A DNA stretch of 64,000 nt from Apostichopus japonicus (GCF_037975245.1 NC_092564.1:6053484-6117483), one strand, 5' to 3'. Positions 13,601-26,500 are shown, numbered from the stretch's first letter. Numbers and translations are program-made. The notes: generated by a model from the sequence alone, not told the origin.

Positions 13601-16600
13601 CGCCTTTACCGCCTTTTCAACCAAATCACCATGCGATGCCATTTTGTTTCTTGTAATGTGGAGAGGAAGGTTTCGGCAGAAGGAGTCAAACACGTTCAAA
13701 ACTTGATCAACCTGGGCTTTAACGTTTTCTTCAAGCTGTCAGAGCATCTATTCATTGAGACTTTCATTTATTTGTTCTCATAACAATATTACATGTATAT
13801 AAACATTCTACTTGCTTCATACATAACATATAATAATAATCATAATTATAACAATTGTTTTTGTAAGGAAGTGTTCGATGAAGCCTTCAGGTTTAATAAA
13901 GTAGAACACTTCCCTGGAATTTGATCTCTGCTGTGTGCATTCTTATAACTGAGCCATGAAGTGCTATAGATGTAAGTTAAGTTCCCCAGCTGTAAGCTGA
14001 TGCCAAATCCTACGAGTGACTGTGACCAAATACTTGGAAAGCATTCAGTTAAGATTAACACTTTCAGACTGCAGATGGAAATGCTTTCACTTTGTACATG
14101 TACATGTGTACCAGTAAAAAAATTGTTGCACTCGAAAAATTCCTTTCGGTTTTTAATCCAAAATTCAACTTTCTGTTCCCTCTGTAATAGGATAAAGTGC
14201 GCTTTTCCATCTACATAGCTGAACAGACCATTTACTGTAGACGTTTACCATCTGGACATTTTGAATTCATTCAATGGGAAACAAACTCACTCAATGTCAA
14301 CTTAGCACATATGCCAGAAAAACTTCATTTTACAATTTATCATTCCCATATTATGCTTATCTATCAAGTCCAGCTGGTAACATTTACTGGTATGAAAAAG
14401 TGACGAAACTCAGCATACGGTACCTTCAATAATTCGAATGAAGGAAGCAAATATACAAACGAGGTAGAAATGTCTAGATGTTTAACTGTGTAACTCTCGG
14501 AGAATTGTTTGCTGCAGCTTGACAATAGGTACTTTGCATTTTCCATAATTGAGCACAAGAGGTCTTGTAGTTTGTATGCCTCTTAGGAATTCGGTTCCAA
14601 CGGTGTTATGTCAAGATGAGAATGAAAATCCACACTTTACCGCTTTTCGAACATGGTTAGGAACCGTTAGGTTTTCCAGCTTTCGAAGTTGTTATGCTAT
14701 GTAATCAACTTGTGGATAAAATTATTATTAAAGTTGACTATAAGATATGAACCTGCACTAACTAAATGGCTGATTTTTTTTTACTTTGCATATCAAGGAG
14801 AGGTATATAATCGTTGATTGTGCAATTCTTGTAACAATTATGCACAGAATGTAGACAAGTGCAAATTTTAAAGCATGCTTAAGTTCTAAATACAAGAGTA
14901 ATGTTTGGCCTATGTAGTTATTGTGTGAACTGTACGTATCGTACATATTATAAACAGTTGACCATGGTTGAGTGTTATGGACGGTGAATCGTAAGCAAAC
15001 TCATTAAGTTTGATCTGCAGTTCTTTCAAATGTACCCAACTGCCCAGTATTACTCACAACAACTTTGTGTAACTGACAAAATATTAAACAATTTTTCACA
15101 GAACTGAAATGTGATGAGCGAATAAACTGCAACATTTCCTCACCTACAGTAGACAACACTCATTTAACGTGTTAAACGGGAAATCTAAATTTTCTTTCAA
15201 CTTTCACTTTCACTAAATCTGAAATGAAATTGAAGTCACTCCAGATGCTGATCTACGTTACTATGGAGGTTAGTATCCAACAATTGAAACTGCTTCATGA
15301 AAATCAACACAAAGCAATATTTTTTTTGTATTCGTAAGTATGCTTCCTTCATTGGTAAACTTCAAGCCCAACAATTATTGCTACGGTATCATAAAAGTTG
15401 GCACCTGCTTGTGACATTGTGGCATCAAAAACTAGCCAAAGCAAAAACTGGCCTCTTACAAGCCTTTTTCAGCCATGACTGATTGCAACATATATTGACA
15501 TACAGTACTCAATCTTTGTAGAAGATCCTGCTAGGACTGAAATGTCTCGACAGCCAACATATTTACAGAATGAGGCCTTTTGCATTAGACAACCATTTTG
15601 TTCAAAGTTTTTCTCTCTCTCTGAAATATACTTGCCACAAACTTTTTGTGATAGTCTTTATCACTGTAAGCATTTTTAACCTCACATAGTAAAAGGATAT
15701 ATATATTAAGGTACTTTGCTTACCCTTGAGGTAATATCCTGTTCAGATGAACTTTCTCTTTGATAAAAGGAAGTTTTCTACTTTACATATATACAGTATC
15801 ACTCATAATATTGCATTAAGTCAGCATATATGTGACCGTTATAGTTCAATTATTGGGAAGCACTACCAACGCCATGCATCCTCTGAAAATAATCACCCTA
15901 GCGTGGAATTATCAGGCCCTGGTATACGGTAGTTTTATAATGCATTTATCTACACAGGATTTTGCAGTCAATAAGCAGTGCAATTAAGTTTAAACTAGGA
16001 GGACAAATACACTACTTACAGTATAAATTAACTTTGGTCTGTTTGGTATTTTAGCGTTGACATACATACTTGCAAAAAGTCTCAAGACTCATAGGATTGC
16101 ACATGGTATATTCCTGTTGCTTGCTTTTTATTCAAGTTAGTAAACGCTAGTATTCAAGTAAAGTAAACACTGCTGCTAGAAATGAATTCATAAGACTAGC
16201 TAAGAATATACATAGTTCGAAAGATCACCCACTTCGTCACCAATTACCTCGTGTTTTTTGGATCCTTTGCCAACATATGTCTTCAAGGAGTGTATTTCAG
16301 ACTTACTACCAGTCATCACGAAAATTGTTAATCTTTCTTTAACTTCAGGTCAGTTACCATGCTCACTGAAGCAAGCGGTGATAATTCCTCATATTAAAAA
16401 ACCCAAGCTTGATGCTAATAATCTTGCAAATTACAGACCTATATCAAACCTCCCTTATCTATCCAAGCTAATCGAACGTATTGTTTGCAAACAGTTTCAA
16501 GATTATCTTTCAAACAATGATCTCTATGCGAAAATGCAATCTGCATATCGAGCAAATTACAGCACAGAAACTGCTCAACTTTATGTGCAGAATAGCCTTC

Positions 16601-19600
16601 TCTGTGCCCTTGATGAGCATAAAGATGCTTTACTAGTCCTGTTGGATTTCTCATCCGTCTTCGACACAATTAATCACCAAACACTTTTAACACCTTTGCA
16701 TGAAAGATATGGTGTTGATGGAGTTCCATTGATTTGGATGAAATCATACTTAGCAAACCGTACCCAATGTGTTATTGTGGATCAAAATCTGTCAAAGGAT
16801 GTTACGCTTGCAACTGGAGTCCCACAAGGCTCAGTTCTGGGGCCGTTACTTTACACCTTGTATGTAGCTCCATTGCATGATTTAATCATTTCAGCTAATA
16901 TGCAAACTGTTATTTATGCTGATGCTAATATGCAAACTGTTATTTATGCTGATGACATTCAGTTATTCACATCTTTCCATCCTGATCATTGTGCAGATGC
17001 TATTCAAAAAATCCAAAACTGTTGTGCAGATGTAAAATCATGGGCTATATCAAACAATCTTTTTATCAATGACTCAAAGACTGAAATCCTCCATGCTACT
17101 TCGCAATTTAAATCCACAACAATCAAACCTATTTCAGTCAAAATTGATCAGACCACCATCACTCCGTCCACGCACGTCAAGAGTCTAGGAGTTGTACTGG
17201 ATCCCCATCTAAGCATGAAACAACAGGTCAGTGCTGTTTGTAAATCATCATACAACGCCGTACGGAAGATCAGCTGGATACGGAAGTTTTTAACCAACGA
17301 TATAACTACAAAACTTGTATGTTCCTTGATAATGCCCAGGCTTGACTACTGTAACTCCCTTTTATTTGGCCTTCCTGACTCTACACTGAAAAAACTTCAA
17401 ACTGTTCAGAATTCTGCTGCCCGGTTAATATCATGTTCATCGCGTCATGATCACATATCTCCAGTGCTTCAATCACTCCATTGGCTTCCAGTAAAACAAC
17501 GGTCAATTTATAAGCTCCTCCTCTTAACGTACAAATCACAACACTCCCTTGCCCCTGGTTACATTACAAATTTAATTCCTCAGTATCATCCTCAACGCCA
17601 ACTTCGCTCGTCTACAAAGTGTCTTCTTGCCACCAGCCATACCCCAAACACAAAGTTTTATGGAGAAAGAGCCTTCATCTCTGCTGCACCTCATCTCTGG
17701 AACAATCTACCATCTTCAATTCGCAATGCACCATCGGTTGACTGTTTTAAGGGTCTCTTAAAAACTCATTTATTCCAAAAATTTACAGTGATTTGACTTG
17801 CATATTTGTGTACTTGTTTAAGCGCTTTGAGGCCTTTGCATAAAGCGCTCTATAAATATTTGCTAATTATTATTATTATTATTCACTCCGAGTTGATCTC
17901 TCTGTGCATTAACCAACAAGTACAATCTACGTAATCCTACTATCTTGCCAACTTTTAGAACTATGCTTTTAAGGAACTCATTTATCTACAGAGCAGCCAT
18001 TTATATTCAAAATGGGTTCTTAGAATTGCTGTTTTCAATGTAATCCTGTGTTCTTATTGAATTTAGGTTTTAGAGAAATAAGCATGTACACCTTCAAAGT
18101 CATCCCAAATGGGCTTGTAACAGTTTTTCCAAACTATTGGATGGACTTTACTAAGTACAGTGTAAGTTTTAGATATCTGCTAACTTGAGTGTATAAATTA
18201 TAAATCTAACAGGAGTATCCGATACTGAAGAAGAGATTCAACAGAGAAATTTTATTTCAGTATGTAGTTAGAAAATCATCCAAACTTTGCTTGAAGAGCG
18301 CACTTTGCTCCACATATGAGATACAGACTATAAGCTTCAAGAATTTTTGACAATTTCTATGGACTATGTGCATGGACATTTTAGCTCATAGTACAGCAAG
18401 TTCGGTAAAAATAGCATTTCAGGTCAAAATTTCCAAACTTTTACAAGCATTGTGCAGTCATTACCACAACAATATACCTCACTGAGTAATTTGTGCTTTA
18501 CCTTCTCATTCCTATAAAATAAGCAGGAATACTTTGAAAGGTTAGAGCCTCCAGGAAATAAATCAGTTAGAAAATTCTAACATCATTTAGCTTGCTTAAG
18601 TATTGATGCAATACTAAAAACACCTAAGGTCTTCCTCCCCCCTTCCCCCCTTCCCCCCTCTTGCCCCCACACACATAAATCATTGTTTTGTAACAAACAA
18701 TGATGAGTACTTACTGGTAAGAGGTGGATGTACTCTTGCTCATGGTCCCTTCCTGACTCCCTCCATCATTGTCTTCCTCGTTGTCGACGAGAAAGTCTGA
18801 CCCGTCGTCGTTACTTAGTAGGCCGCTGTCTCCTTTTTTAAGACCGTTTAACGCATCTGGACGAACGCTTGCAGCATTTAACGGATCTGGAAGAAGGGTT
18901 CAAGGTGGAAAATGAAGTCACAGGCTAAAATATTTACAAAGTCTGCAGATTCCCCCCCCCCAAGAAATTATAATTGCATGAAAATTGTTTTGGTGGTTTC
19001 ATTACAAAAAAAATTCTGGCAGGCCAATGTGCACAGAAAAATTGGTTTTATGGCAGAGTCACATGGTACAAAGTTTTTCACAGTTTTAGTAAAATAAAGG
19101 TGAGTCATATTGTCACTTTTTGCCAAGTATATGTAACAGGGTGGACTTCATTGCATCTTGAAAAATAGAGATACAGTAAGTAATGGAGGACTGTTATGGA
19201 ATGTAAACAAACCGAGTGATAATAATCACTGTACATCTATGATCGTGCATTATTTTCAATTGGTTTTTGATATTAGCTTACAGTATTTGGGGCTTCATAG
19301 TTTCATCAGAGGTACCGTGGGCTGTCTGATTATTCCAAGTAACATGAGGAAAGTTTAGACCGCAAAGTGGCCAGGTTTGGGCAGTGGGGTAGTTTTAAAA
19401 TGTTACCATGTTTAATACTCTAGGCTTGGTAGTTTGGTTGTGAGGAGACAGGTAAAGTTTGTATAATAGTCACTGTGCTACTTAGGGCAAGAAGTGAGAC
19501 CTATAGTCAATAGTCATAAGCCAAATTGGCCCGTTGACCTCCCCGAAGATTATAAACAATCTTAGGTTTGTAACCTTTTATAATGTTAATCCGGTGCCTG

Positions 19601-20509
19601 CCATTTTCGAGTAGCTGGACTGCAGAACGGCCGGACCAATTGGTTAAATTGTCAATCCATCGTGAGACATAGATGTATGTTTAAATAGCTGGAATGCATA
19701 GCTAGGTTTAGAATGTATATACATGTAGAGATGTGAACAAAGGTAGTCATTAGATTCTGTGACGAACTATACATACATTTTTTATCGAGTTCAACATGAG
19801 GTGATTCTTAGTGCATCGAAAGGCAGGTTTGTTTCTCTGCTACTATTGGCAGGCCTACAGTAGGCACATGTATGATAAATGAACAGCTGCCACACATTGC
19901 TAATACTGTATGTAACAATTGCTGAAAATAATGTCAAAGATAAGGGTGCAAATGATGAGGGTGGGAATGGGTTACTGTACCTATATTGCTCTACTGTGCT
20001 ATTCTCCTAAAGCCACAAAAATATTAAAACTAAGACGTAGGGTGAGCATTCTTTCCAATTTTTGGGCCTCAAAACTCTGGAACACTCTCCCCACCCACAT
20101 TAGGAATGCCCCTACCATAGACAATTTTAAGAGCGTCTTAAAAACTCACTTATTCACGAGCTACCCTCATTTGGACCTTGTAATTTTTTCGATCATTTTG
20201 AGTATCTTTAAGTTTTTTGTTCTACTATGCTGTACTTTTGTACTCATTTTGTTTCCAGTAAAGCGCATTGGTATAATGAGCTATATAAATAAGTTTTGTT
20301 ATTATTATTATTACTGGGGTTTTCTGATTATCGTGCTCTTTCTTTCCCAGAGAAATCGTAGACCACTCTACCGTACTTATCAAAGTTTGGTTTTAACATA
20401 CATGTTACGTTACTGAAACTAATTCAATGCTACCTGCAATGTCTTCTTGGTTGCCATAGTAATCCAAAGCCTCATGAATGTCATCAGATGATGGGCTCTT
20501 CTTCGTCAT
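7605..20509 (-). CDS. TBC1D5-like Rab GTPase-activating protein, 5' part
   Basis: Six coding exons join in frame on the minus strand: 20509-20434, 18886-18715, 11115-11007, 10015-9845, 8081-7911 and 7693-7605, all with GT-AG introns; 262 codons plus two bases are visible. The N-terminus (MTKKSPSSDD...) is acidic and low in complexity. Residues from about 83 match the TBC1D5 family: EEWLRLFECK, a CTFRSLCWR block that opens the TBC domain, NNPLCQSEDSPW, DIDRCF carrying the arginine finger, LFCYAKEN, and YKQGMHEILAP carrying the glutamine finger. Both fingers used by TBC proteins to speed GTP hydrolysis on Rabs are therefore present. TBC1D5 acts with retromer on Rab7 at late endosomes and in autophagy (family knowledge). 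The ATG has G at -3. Just upstream, a CCTGTGTAG acceptor-like site suggests a non-coding 5' exon further right, not located. The C-terminal part lies off the left edge. Confidence 0.9.
8082..9844. other. Intron 4 of the TBC1D5-like gene
   Basis: No coding potential was recognised. It carries one copy of a repeat module (8821-9045) whose G-run and C-run arms could form a hairpin. The rest is unique AT-rich sequence, with short G-rich tracts near 9720-9770. Confidence 0.7.
8821..9045. repeat. Interspersed repeat module, copy 1
   Basis: The segment shares GAGTTGGCGCGAAGCGCACA and the block ATGCCTCCCAGATCGC with copies near 29146, 37379 and 37505. It ends in CTTGGCTACGTGCCTGG, close to the reverse complement of the CAGGGGCGTAGCCAGG that starts the 29146 copy. 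That pattern suggests terminal inverted repeats of a non-autonomous DNA transposon, perhaps hAT-like. The left end is unclear in this copy. Confidence 0.5.
10040..10742. repeat. Polypurine (GGAGGA-rich) minisatellite in TBC1D5-like intron 3
   Basis: About 700 bp of nearly pure A+G on the plus strand. Recurring words include GGAGGAAGCCAAG (at least six times) and a longer unit starting GACGGATGAGATGGAGG at about 10157, 10276 and 10577, so there is a higher-order repeat. In the transcript of the TBC1D5-like gene it is a polypyrimidine tract ending about 25 bp before the 3' splice site at 10016. The long serine/leucine/proline-rich open frames across it are low-complexity artefacts. Confidence 0.9.
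12794..13642 (-). CDS. Intronless gene of unknown function, 282 aa, nested in an intron
   Basis: The ATG at 13642 sits in a strong start context (AAAATGG). The open frame continues upstream without an ATG to about 13745, where CTGACAG could be a weak splice acceptor, so an upstream exon cannot be excluded. Residues 1-80 are charged and helical (DLVEKAVKAVLEDIGKY, many Glu/Lys). Residues about 90-115 look like a beta segment (EKYWLVLTREGKQFLP). Residues about 120-150 are a mildly hydrophobic helix. From about 225 there is a hydrophobic C-terminal part with ILWTIIKSLFSSMAWYDW, then a run like AMIVAVLATDGVALITEIAL. An AATAAA overlaps the stop codon. The coding part is visibly richer in GC than its flanks. 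I recall similar unnamed proteins in marine animals but cannot name a family; membrane association is a guess. It lies on the same strand as the TBC1D5-like host. Confidence 0.72.
   Translation of the reverse strand: MASHGDLVEKAVKAVLEDIGKYAPGEFKKLNAEPAKKEKIIQAARATATETLKLTDELRNQPEDIAARLSKHLSDERIQLIRGGLEIPTFRLEIAKRDNEKYWLVLTREGKQFLPSRAISTALDVDWGSVMQLASISVEAVFIVVSTVGIEVSPSEREMEQAVNEAARAIRASSKLQRALDDFVTAWDSAGSAYSKATALFYLIKDSYAAGILWTIIKSLFSSMAWYDWLETAAKVTAMIVAVLATDGVALITEIALIVLYAVDFARKITNIIQLSEIKKTL
16216..17883 (+). mobile_element. 5'-truncated CR1/L2-type LINE with reverse transcriptase
   Basis: The open frame from 16216 to the stop at 17796 covers most of the reverse transcriptase and the C-terminal tail; the endonuclease and 5' end are missing. 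Visible motifs are LDPLPTYVFKEC, YRPISNLPYLSKLIER, the catalytic FDTINH (motif A), GVPQGSVLGPLLY (motif B), YADD (motif C), LDYCNSLLFGLP and a C-terminal RNAPSVDCFKGLLKTHLF. The 3' end has AAGCGCTTTGAGG...AAAGCGCTCTATAAA followed by (ATT)n, typical of CR1/L2 elements. A 30-bp tandem duplication (16894-16923 and 16924-16953) repeats the ten residues ANMQTVIYAD over the catalytic box, so activity is unlikely even though the frame stays open. It lies antisense to the TBC1D5-like gene. Confidence 0.92.
18887..20433. other. Intron 1 of the TBC1D5-like gene
   Basis: It contains a 3' fragment of a LINE (20005-20314) and otherwise unremarkable AT-rich sequence. No exon or RNA gene was seen. Confidence 0.7.
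20005..20314 (+). mobile_element. LINE 3' fragment, CR1/L2 type
   Basis: One frame reads FWASKLWNTLPTHIRNAP and then FKSVLKTHLF, matching the C-terminus of the larger LINE at 16216-17883. It is followed by an AAGCGC...CTATATAAATAAG 3' end and (ATT)n. It is diverged from the larger copy and stops about 120 bp from the first coding exon of the TBC1D5-like gene. Confidence 0.85.
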
Positions 20510-23500
20510 GGCAACAAATGTTAACTACACAGGGCTTTTCCCTTAAATATTTTATGTCACTCTGAAAGTCTGGTAATAAATTCTCTGTCCAAGAAAGAAA
20601 AGAAAAAAGGAATGAAAGTGATTTTATGTAACAATTGTAAGGTGAAACTAACAGCAGTTATCAAAATGATGGCTCGCTGCAATAAGCCATAATTTAACCA
20701 TTCTATTCATTATCACTACTTGAGTCCCAACAGTACTTTTAGAGCTTCAAGACTTTACTCTCTTATGGCCTTTAGGTTTCACATAACATCTGATAAATGC
20801 ATAAAAACAGCCCTGTTATGTTACAAAAGTCGTCGCCAAATTTAGAAACTTTCCTCTGTTGTTGCCAAGCTAATATGACTGTTATCGTTTGCAACCTTTC
20901 TGAGTTTGAGGTTTGTCATTCAACTAATGCAACACTCCTTTGAGGGGAATATAATGCACTGTAGTCTTATTTTGTGACCTATAGCACTAACCAAGATCCT
21001 TGCAAATACTCAAGTACTTTAAAGTACTATGGACACACTTGTTGTGTCTGATAATCTCATACAAAATCTGTTGAAATTTTTTGTAAGCTCTTTTCGTTTC
21101 CAACATTTGAAGTTTTGATAAATCTAGGAAACTCATGAAATACATACATGTGCAAACTATGATGTGGAGTGTTGCGCTCATCAAAATTTCTCTATTTTAG
21201 CCCTTAATAAGTGAACCCCTAATTACAAGCCCACATATATCAATTGAATAATGTCATGTTCCTCTTTTCAAAGAAGACAATAAAATATTTCAAAAAAATC
21301 ATCCTTAGACCACAAACCTGTGTTCAGTGTCCTTAAAACAAAGGTTGTGAAAACCAAGGGATAACATAACAGAAAACTAGACAATATATACTCCCTATAC
21401 ACGACAATGTGCATAATTAGCTAATGTGTATTTATAAATAAAACTAGAATTAATGAAAGACTCCTAAAATGGTGAATCTACAGTATGATGAATTTTGATG
21501 GGAGTTGCAGTTATTTTCATGATTTCTAATTCCTATTAGAGTGACTAAGGCAATGTTTCACATAGGTGTCCTTAGAACTTTATGGGTACTATATACAAAC
21601 CATATACCAGAATATATACAAGAGCTTGCGAAGTTGTCTGTAGGCGCTTAATTAAACTCTGCTAAAGACTTCAAAAATGAGGAAAGAAGAGGCTTCTAGA
21701 ATATTTCATGAATCGAGAAGGGACCTCTTGCAGCTTGTACACTGATGTGGAATTGTAAGTGTACACTCAAGGACCATCCTTATGTCAGCAATAAAACTCA
21801 TATATCTTATTCCTGAAATCATTCATTTGAAAAAATAAAAGTCTATGTGTTTTGTCCTTCCATGTTTCACTCAAGTATTAACTCAACTTGACTTTACCTT
21901 CCCAAAGAATATGTTTTCAAACAGTTACAATATATTTTCATGAATTCGGTTTCTAATGTCTTTGTCTTGGGGTGTAATTAATACAGTAATTAATATGTAG
22001 GTTACCTGGATCACTGGCCTGGGATCTGGGGAATGCTATCTATGTCTTTCAATTCCTTCAGTGGAGAGGGGAGACGTTGGAGGATATAGAAGTTGCTGGT
22101 TTATTTTCCTCAGGAAAATTCTCATCAACAATTTTAGCTCAGAAATAAGTCTTCAAGAAATAATTAATTTCCTAGGATCTGCCATTTAGTATAAGCGATC
22201 TCCCCCCCCCCCCCAACACTTGTGCTCTTCCTATGATTACAGTATATTGCAGTTCACACAAAACATGGAGTGATAAACATGCCCAATCCTGCTGATTCAT
22301 GTAACATACTAAAGGGATGTGAAACCAACCAGTTTTTGCTGCCTTTGCAGTAAAACTACACAGTGCATGAAGGCGGTAGGAAGACATCTTAGCAAACTGT
22401 TTTGCAAATTGTGATGTAATCCTCAAAATATGCTAATTGGACTACCTGTATTACCAAATGCATGACAGAGGTACAAGCTAGTCAGCATATAAGCCAGTCA
22501 GCACATTCAGTCTGGAAATATGGCTATTTAGCATTGTGAAGTGCAGACTTAGCCACCTACAGTAATCATATTATAGTTCCATCAGCATGAACATGAAATG
22601 CAGTTTCCCTAACCCCAAAACACTTTATCAAGGACTTAACAATTATCGCCCTTAATGTGAATAAAGATTGATGGAGAACATATTCACCAAAATGGTTAAC
22701 AATCACCACACAATGTGTTACAATCATTACTTTGATGGATTACAAAAACTGTGGTTGAATTGTTTTGTGACATTGCTGATCAGCCTAATACGCTGTTAAA
22801 GAGATTGTCTGATGGTAACTAGCTGACATTTTTCAACATTTGCTGCATATTGTTAATGCAATCTATGATGTAATCTTTGGTTGACAACATCTCGTTGCCA
22901 TGTCTTTCTGTGAAGATAGCTCTTCTGGTATAACATTGTGTCACTATCTGGCAATGGCTGAGCTAGAGACATATCATTGTTCATAGTAGATGTCAGGTAG
23001 GAAATGATATTGTCCTATCATGTTAAGATCAGATTGCCAACCCTGTTTTCTCCTTCCTTTCCGTCCCCTCCTCCTCACTCCCCCCCCCAACCAATTGACT
23101 CCTTACCATAGTGTAAAGGATGAAGCCTGCAGATCATGCATTCCCAGCTTCTGATGTAGCGTCGTTACTCCGTAAAGGCAAATACACTTGGTATGCCACC
23201 ACCTTCCCTTAACTTTGTCTTCCAAAAACATTGTACTTCAAGTTCAAGGAAAGCAATTTCCTTTTTTAAATCTCAGATCTTCAATTTGAAATATCATAGA
23301 TAATTAATGCAACATGTCTTTTGTTTTACATTTAGCATACTCTCTTAGGAAAATGTTCCACACCTGTGGCCACTGATACGAGTGGTGATATTTCTGCCCT
23401 TTAAATTGTGGCTGTAATAGTGTAAAGCGGGTAGATCTACAGTAAGTTAGACATAGGCCTAGCCTAGGGCCCATGACGGACTTAGCCCTAAGTTTGCCCA

Positions 23501-26500
23501 AGTCTTACTTATACTATAGGCCCCTATTTCATATTGGCACGATTTTGGAATTTCTCTTTGTAATCTCTCTCTAGGTCACGCAGATATTTTAAACGAAATC
23601 ATAAGATGTATTCGCATGGGTCGTCTTCCGCAAAACTTACCCTCCGTATGTTAAGTACTGCAACTCGTAACACAAATGATATTCGACCTTACCTTGGCCT
23701 GTTGATGACTAGGCCTAAGTGTAAATGTCAAAACAGACGAGTAGCCTAATTCAGTGTTACAGCATCGATCACGTACTAAACCTAACGTTATAACTTAGCT
23801 AGGTTATCACAAATTAGTGTATCTTTTTACCTTTCAGGAGTAATTGTTAATGGTAGAAGTGATCCTTAACTCGAAATTGATTCACCCTCAACATTCAGTG
23901 GCAATTTGGACTCGGGTGGTGGTGGTGGGCATGTACTCTTTTACACAGACACACGATACGATCGGTATACTAGAATCTAAAACTGCTACACGGGAAATGA
24001 CAACAAATAAAACAGCTTGTAGTAAGTTCAAACGCCTACCACTCCGTACGTGACCATTTATCCTTGCAAACTTGAAAATAAAGATGCTATGCCCTTTCCT
24101 TTAGTAAACGTTCTGTACAAATTAAAGCAAGAAAAGGAAGCAGGGTGGGGAGGGAAGGTTAGGATGGAATGGAAGGGGAAGGTGGGTCGTAAGGGAAGGG
24201 TCAGAAGGGAAGGGAAGGGGTGGGGGAGGTGGAGCCTGGGAGAGGAGGGTATGGGGAGGGTAGGGAATTGAGGGAATGAAAGGGAGGGAAGGAAGGGGAA
24301 GAGGAGAGGGAACATTGACCAAGTTTCCCGTGACTCTGTTCCTATTAATCACGAACCCGTGTAAGCTTATTCAAAATAAATGAAAAGACAACGGAAAAAA
24401 CAACCCTTCTGAGTGACTGACTCGTCATATATTAGAAATAACTTTTGACCTCGGAAAATTAAATTCCCCAAATTGATTTAGGTAGAGGCGTTAACCTTTA
24501 TGGGAGGGCCAGAGGCGAATCAAGGATGTTGAATGAGGCGCGGGTGCTGCCCTGGGGTCATATAAGTCATCTCCTATTTAGTAGGATTTAACAGGTTTAA
24601 AAGAAGGGGGCGCTATACCTGAAGTAGTGGTTCAATTCTCCTACGGCTGATATGCAATAACCCCCCCCCCCCCGACTGGACCATTTCTCTCCGATTTACT
24701 ATCGGAGGTGGCGGGGGGGGGGCGGATTGCATCCTTTGCGCGCGCCACTGCTAACTGTTAATGTTTACCAATGACTATTTTTGTCAGTACTTTTTTTAAT
24801 TCTATTAACTCAACCAAAACATGTGAGGTTTACCGTTACATACCTTCCCCGTCCCCTTTGAGAAATTTTTGATGAATTAAGGGTCCTTATTGATGCAATC
24901 TGGTGCTATATTTTGTAACTTGTAGTAACTTTATTTTCAAGAATTTTCGGGGTTAGACTCTCCGCCGATATTTATGTTTTTAATTTCGGTGGATAAAAAA
25001 TTATTAATTAAGAATTAACCCTTTTGCTTTAATAATGTTTTCAACAAAAAAAAAAGACTGTTGCATGTAAGCATGCAGGGTTGTGGTGAAGTTGAAGCAC
25101 TAGCGGTTCACGCCTGGGCCTCCGAGTCTGTGATCTTGTTAGTGAGAAAACAACTGGTAATTGTGATGGTGGGTGGAATAAAGTTTCAAAACATAATACG
25201 TTTCGTCCTTTGTGTAAAAAAAGTTTTTGTTTAAGTATTTTCTTGAACACTACATGTCGTATCTGGGGTAGGGAGCACCTGCGGGACGCTTTGTTTTGGG
25301 AGGGCACCCCTCCTCCCCACCCCTTTGCGACGCCACTGGTTTAATGTTGTGCCAAAAGTCACCCTTTTAAGTTTGTCACGTAACATCAGGATGGAAAAAA
25401 AATCTCGAATATGCACCATAGACGATCAACACTGCAGGGCGGCTTAATTCTCTCAACTACTGGTTTTGCGGGATGAGGACAGTTTGCAGAGAAATGTGCC
25501 ATATATATATCCCGTTATATGTCCCCCCCCCCCACCCCTCGCCTTGCTTGGCTAGTCCACCGTCCTGTCGATATATAACTGCCAAATGGTTGAGAAAGGG
25601 AAATAATTAAAAGGTCGATTTTGTGTCGTTTGCGGTACAAATGGACCATGAACCCTTTTATCGGCTGATATTACGTATGTTTTGTTTACTCGAGAGTTAT
25701 ATATTCTTTCTCTGGTAATCACGAGTCGATTCTATACTACTATCCTATGCTTTTATAGCACTTGTACGTGTCTTGTAAACATTGCGTGATATACTCTGCA
25801 GTCACGAGGGGATGATACATTGTATATACATGAAATAAACGGAATAAGTTCTTTTGATTTACACGAGGTGAGTATACCCTATTTTCTTAAGCTCTTCTTG
25901 AAGGCTTCTTATTTTCTTATGTTATTTTCTTGTTCTATTTTGTATCGTTTCATGTAGTACTTTACTTTACATGCCTAGTTTCATAATAACTTTTTTTGTT
26001 TATCTTTCTGGGTCAAGTCCGAGATCAAGATATCGTAATTTTTGGATTATAAAACAGTGGTGACGTAGAAGAAGAAGCCTTAGATAGTACATGAGGCATG
26101 AAAGAACACTTGCAGGTTTTGAGGATCTTTCACAGAAGACTTTTTTTTACAATGGTCAAGACGGGGCATTTGAACTTTTCACATATTTAACTCAAATTTC
26201 GAACGTTTGATCTCACAAATATTTGACAATTTCCTCTAAATCTGGACCTCTTTTGGTTGTAAGTTTTACTTCTTTTTTTCTCCCGGGGTGGGGGGGGGGG
26301 ATATCCCGAATGTTTGATATCTATAGTTCGACATTTTTTTCTCAAAATTTTGTTGAAATTTCAACGGATAAGGAGGCATACGGTAATTAAAATTGATAAT
26401 TTTATTGTTCGGCACTCTTTTTGTTGTAATACAAAGGATCATATCATAATGATCCGTCAAGACTGTGGGTGCATGATTAGAAATCAGTGGCAGAAACATA

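Larger units (their letters stand above)
11116..18714. other. Intron 2 of the TBC1D5-like gene, with nested gene and LINE
   Basis: This 7.6 kb intron holds an intronless gene on the same strand (12794-13642) and a plus-strand LINE fragment (16216-17883). It also has ATT-rich simple repeats at about 11453-11505 and G runs at about 12253-12264 and 12340-12350. The remaining sequence (13760-16200, 17890-18710) shows nothing coding. Confidence 0.75.

Noticed and set aside
13680-13745. Upstream extension of the intronless gene beyond the ATG at 13642
   Set aside because: The frame is open but has no ATG; the CTGACAG at its far end lacks a pyrimidine tract, so the internal ATG in a strong context was preferred.
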